Positions 61,621 to 64,000 of a stretch of 64,000 nt of DNA are shown here, in pieces. The stretch comes from Thysanoteuthis rhombus (lineage: Eukaryota > Mollusca > Cephalopoda > Oegopsida > Thysanoteuthidae), in NCBI GenBank assembly GCA_963457665.1, contig OY735219.1:37506477-37570476 (forward strand). The letters run 5' to 3'. Within the stretch, counting starts at the first letter, position 1; every line of letters begins with the position of its first letter. The notes beneath the pieces were generated by a model. That model worked only from the letters and a program-made list of their open reading frames with translations. It made no database searches and was not told the origin of the DNA. Made by a program: the position numbers and the translations under genes.

Positions 61621-61881
61621 CTTTTGTTGAAAAAAAGCAAAAGACAGCATCACTAATTCTTATTGAAGCTTCACTCCTAAAATACAAACATAATGTTTGT
61701 GGTATCATTTCAACGGTGAAGAACAGAGACCTGCTTGTTAATATCAATTTTTTAGTTGCTAAAAAAACATTTATTTTAATATCCAGACATTAGGAATGCA
61801 ATTTCATTAGTTGATTTTGCTTTGTAAAGAAGGGTTTGGCCTAGCTTTTTTGATCTGTATGAAATTTATACAGTTACAAAC

Positions 61882-62049
61882 CTTTGGGCAACTGGGTACT
61901 AAAATACATTTGAGATAACTCCTGTGGCTCTGTGTCTGTGCTTGTCATGACTGGGTCACCACTTTTCCTCTTGGTGGTACTTATCTTTAGTTTATTACAA
62001 CAGTCAAAGAGGTCTTGGGTACACTCCTTGGCAGACCTGCACAGGTCAC
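61882..62049 (-). CDS. Exon-like open frame, unassigned
   Basis: A minus-strand frame has a possible acceptor (TTTTTAAAAG; alternatively CTGTGCAG with exon base 62036) and a donor GTTTGT after CCCAAAG. It encodes DLCRSAKECTQDLFDCCNKL, KISTTKRKSGD, ELSQMYFSTQLPKG, with a more balanced codon and amino-acid composition than the surrounding AT-rich frames. LCR..KE..QD and the ending QLPKG at a splice border weakly recall Mediator subunit 30 (LCRIGQETVQD, QLPNG). The intervening sequence does not align and no other exon was found. It may be a real exon of a neighbouring gene or chance. Confidence 0.35.
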
Positions 62050-63000
62050 CTTTTAAAAATAGCACAAGCCTCATTATGTTTAAAAAAATAAATGTTGTTG
62101 AATAAATTGTTGTAAAACCTTTTTTTTTTGCTTATCCTTGCCTTCAATTCTTACCCTGGTGGTGACAATATAAACTGGGTCTCATTGGGTGGCACTAATC
62201 TTCACTTTACTTATATTGAATGGTACTGATTTCTACTAGGGGGCCTTTAATTTATCCACTAAATCTTATAGGATTTCTCTCGTTAATAGTATGTGAAAAA
62301 CAGAGAAAAATAAAATGTCTCTATCAGTTATTTTCACTTTGATCAATTAAAAATGACTAAGTATATTTGCGTATTCAAGATGTAAGAAGTTTTCAAGTAA
62401 ATTTTAAGAGTTAGAATAGATGAAAATGCAAAAATCATCCATTCGATAAAAAATAAAACATAAAAATAGAAATGATGAACAACTTGAATAAAAATGGTCG
62501 TGTTGTCTTTGGAACTTCTACGGTTTAAATGCACAAAAAATGCTATTGAGCATGTAAAAAAAAGGATTCTTAAAAAGCAGAAAATCCAAGTACTCAATTT
62601 CATACACATGTTTGTGCAATTATTATATGTATGGGTGTATGACACTTTCAGTTTGTACCTCAATATCTTGTAAGCACACACAGAGACACAAGCGTAAATG
62701 CACACACACACATACATATGTATGCACCAGTGCACAGACACACACACACACACACAGCATGAGGTTTGTTGCAGTAGATTCTCACGGACTTATAAGCATG
62801 TCATGTCTGCATGAATTTTGTTGACATCATTTACTCTCTCACTAATCCCATTTGCACACACGCACTCACACAGCTGAATATCAATTTCACGTGTTTGTAG
62901 CGACAACAGATCCATAATTCGAAATATAAGCGTTCTAACTAGATTTATAATTATTTTAATCCATCTCCTGTTCCGGCCTATGTCAGTTTGCAACTATCTA
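62050..63000. other. Stretch without recognised gene
   Basis: The stretch is AT-rich with a (CA)n tract at about 62690-62757. The minus-strand 136-codon frame at 62343-62753 starts inside the CA tract and shows no domain. Confidence 0.5.
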
Positions 63001-63220
63001 TCTTTGTTTTTATCAATCTATCTATTTTATTCTCTCCATATCTATCTATCTTATTCTCTTCATATCTATCTAACTACCTATCCTAGTCTGTTCATATCTA
63101 TCTAAGTCTGTTCATATCTATCATCTATCCATCTTTGTCTGTTCATATTTACCTTACTCTGTTCATATCTATCTATCTATCTATCTATCAATCTATCTAT
63201 CTATCTATCTATCTATCTAC
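63001..63220. repeat. (TATC)n tetranucleotide array, degenerate
   Basis: TATCTATC runs are mixed with TCTGTTCATATCTATC units of about 16-25 bp. The last 60 bases are nearly pure TATC. Confidence 0.93.
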
Positions 63221-63415
63221 AGGCTTCCCCTGTTATAATGCGGTTCATTAAAGCACGGTTCACGTAAGAACGCGGGTGGCTGATAAACCCCAAAATATCA
63301 AGTTAGCTCCAAAATAGCTAGTTTTAGCTTCAAAATTGGCAAATTGAGTGCAGCTCGATTATAACGCAATGTTGGCGTGCTAGGATCCCAACAGCCGCGT
63401 TATAATGGGGGGGAG
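63221..63415. mobile_element. pogo/Tigger-like MITE
   Basis: The left end TACAGGCTTCCCCTGTTATA, ATGCGG and the right end, inverted, TACAACCCTCCCCCCCATTA, TAACGCGG form imperfect inverted termini typical of pogo/Tigger MITEs (CAGTA..CCC..TTATAACGCGG). An internal GATTATAACGCAATG is a further echo. It abuts the (TATC)n array. Confidence 0.6.
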
Positions 63416-64000
63416 GGTTGTATTTATCTAAATCTTTCTATGTAGTCCGTTCATGCTAATCTATCTATTTCAGGCTGTTAATATTGATCTCGATGTGTTC
63501 AGCTAGCGCTCAATCAATCACTCCATCGCCGACTGTTAATTATTGAAAGATATCTATCTATCAATCTATTTATCCGTTTCACAACGAACAAGCCGATCAA
63601 ATTATAAATTTATGCGTCTCTCTTACAGGCAGAAATACTCATTTTTACGCGAACACGAATAATAAATTCATCATCGACCAATTTTCAAACGAAATTAAAC
63701 AAAAAAACGATTTATAACGAATAAAAGATTTTCCAAAAATCTAAGGAAAATTTGAAAAAAAAAAAAGAAGATCTACATATCGTTTAGAATTATACGATTT
63801 TCTAATTTAGTTTTTATTATTAAATATAGCCCAAATACTTCTGTTCAGAGAGAAATATATAACGTTAGTTTGAATCGTAATTTTTGGATTAAATGCAATC
63901 ACACAGTCTCTCACATTTTCTCTTTCTTTCGCTATCTTCGTCTCTTTCTGAAAACTTTAAAAACAATGACAAATCCGTAATTTGGGGGTTCAAACATCAG
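63416..64000. other. Right-edge stretch without recognised gene
   Basis: The stretch is AT-rich with a few more TATC units at about 63550-63570. No gene or element is recognised. Confidence 0.5.

Noticed and set aside
62343-62753. 136-codon minus-strand frame
   Set aside because: It starts within a (CA)n tract. The remainder is AT-driven Phe/Ile/Lys-rich sequence without a domain.
63001-63220. CRISPR-like regular array
   Set aside because: It is a degenerate TATC microsatellite; there are no unique spacers, and the sequence is eukaryotic.

Overview
The window looks like nuclear DNA of a mollusc, most likely an octopus-like cephalopod. That placement is inference, from strong AT bias, long repeat-filled introns, very long (TA)n, (CT)n and (CA)n arrays, and abundant mariner, RTE-type LINE and SINE debris. 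There is no prokaryotic gene organisation, no CRISPR array, and no recognisable LTR or retroviral element.

One protein-coding gene is clearly supported. It is a minus-strand, multi-exon eIF2D (EIF2D, ligatin) gene running from its start codon at 35937 down to 1581 and continuing past the left edge. Fourteen coding exons (56, 191, 84, 103, 108, 41, 249, 118, 46, 104, 144, 90, 93 and 121 bp) all have GT-AG borders, keep phase throughout, and together give 516 codons. These cover the N-terminal MCT-1-like module with the PUA domain, an acidic linker, the winged-helix region, the SWIB/MDM2 region and the start of the SUI1 domain. The core and end of SUI1 lie outside the window. Most of the exons are too short to stand out as open frames.

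Layout: 1-35937 is EIF2D with about 34 kb of intron. The introns carry two mariner relics and a mariner N-terminal fragment, a 1.7-kb hAT-type element with an 8-bp target duplication in intron 4, several copies of an interspersed repeat called family A here, pogo/Tigger-like debris, tRNA-like SINE pieces and two strong hairpins. 36-38.7 kb is 5' flank with three inverted-repeat elements. 39.4-41.0 kb holds two RTE-type LINE 3' ends. 41.5-51 kb is a mosaic of family A copies, a 5'-truncated RTE LINE with a visible target duplication, another LINE 3' end with a (TAA)n tail, and an inverted pair of about 300-bp elements, one nested in family A. 51-64 kb is microsatellite-rich, with a SINE bearing a tRNA-Leu-like head, mariner relics, paired repeats and one isolated exon-like frame at about 61.9-62.0 kb.

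I found no new multi-gene system. The most unusual content is the repeat architecture: family A, its nested insertions, the closely spaced inverted pair that could form long dsRNA, and near-perfect foldbacks. All calls rest on reading the sequence by eye and on remembered family sequences; no database search was run.
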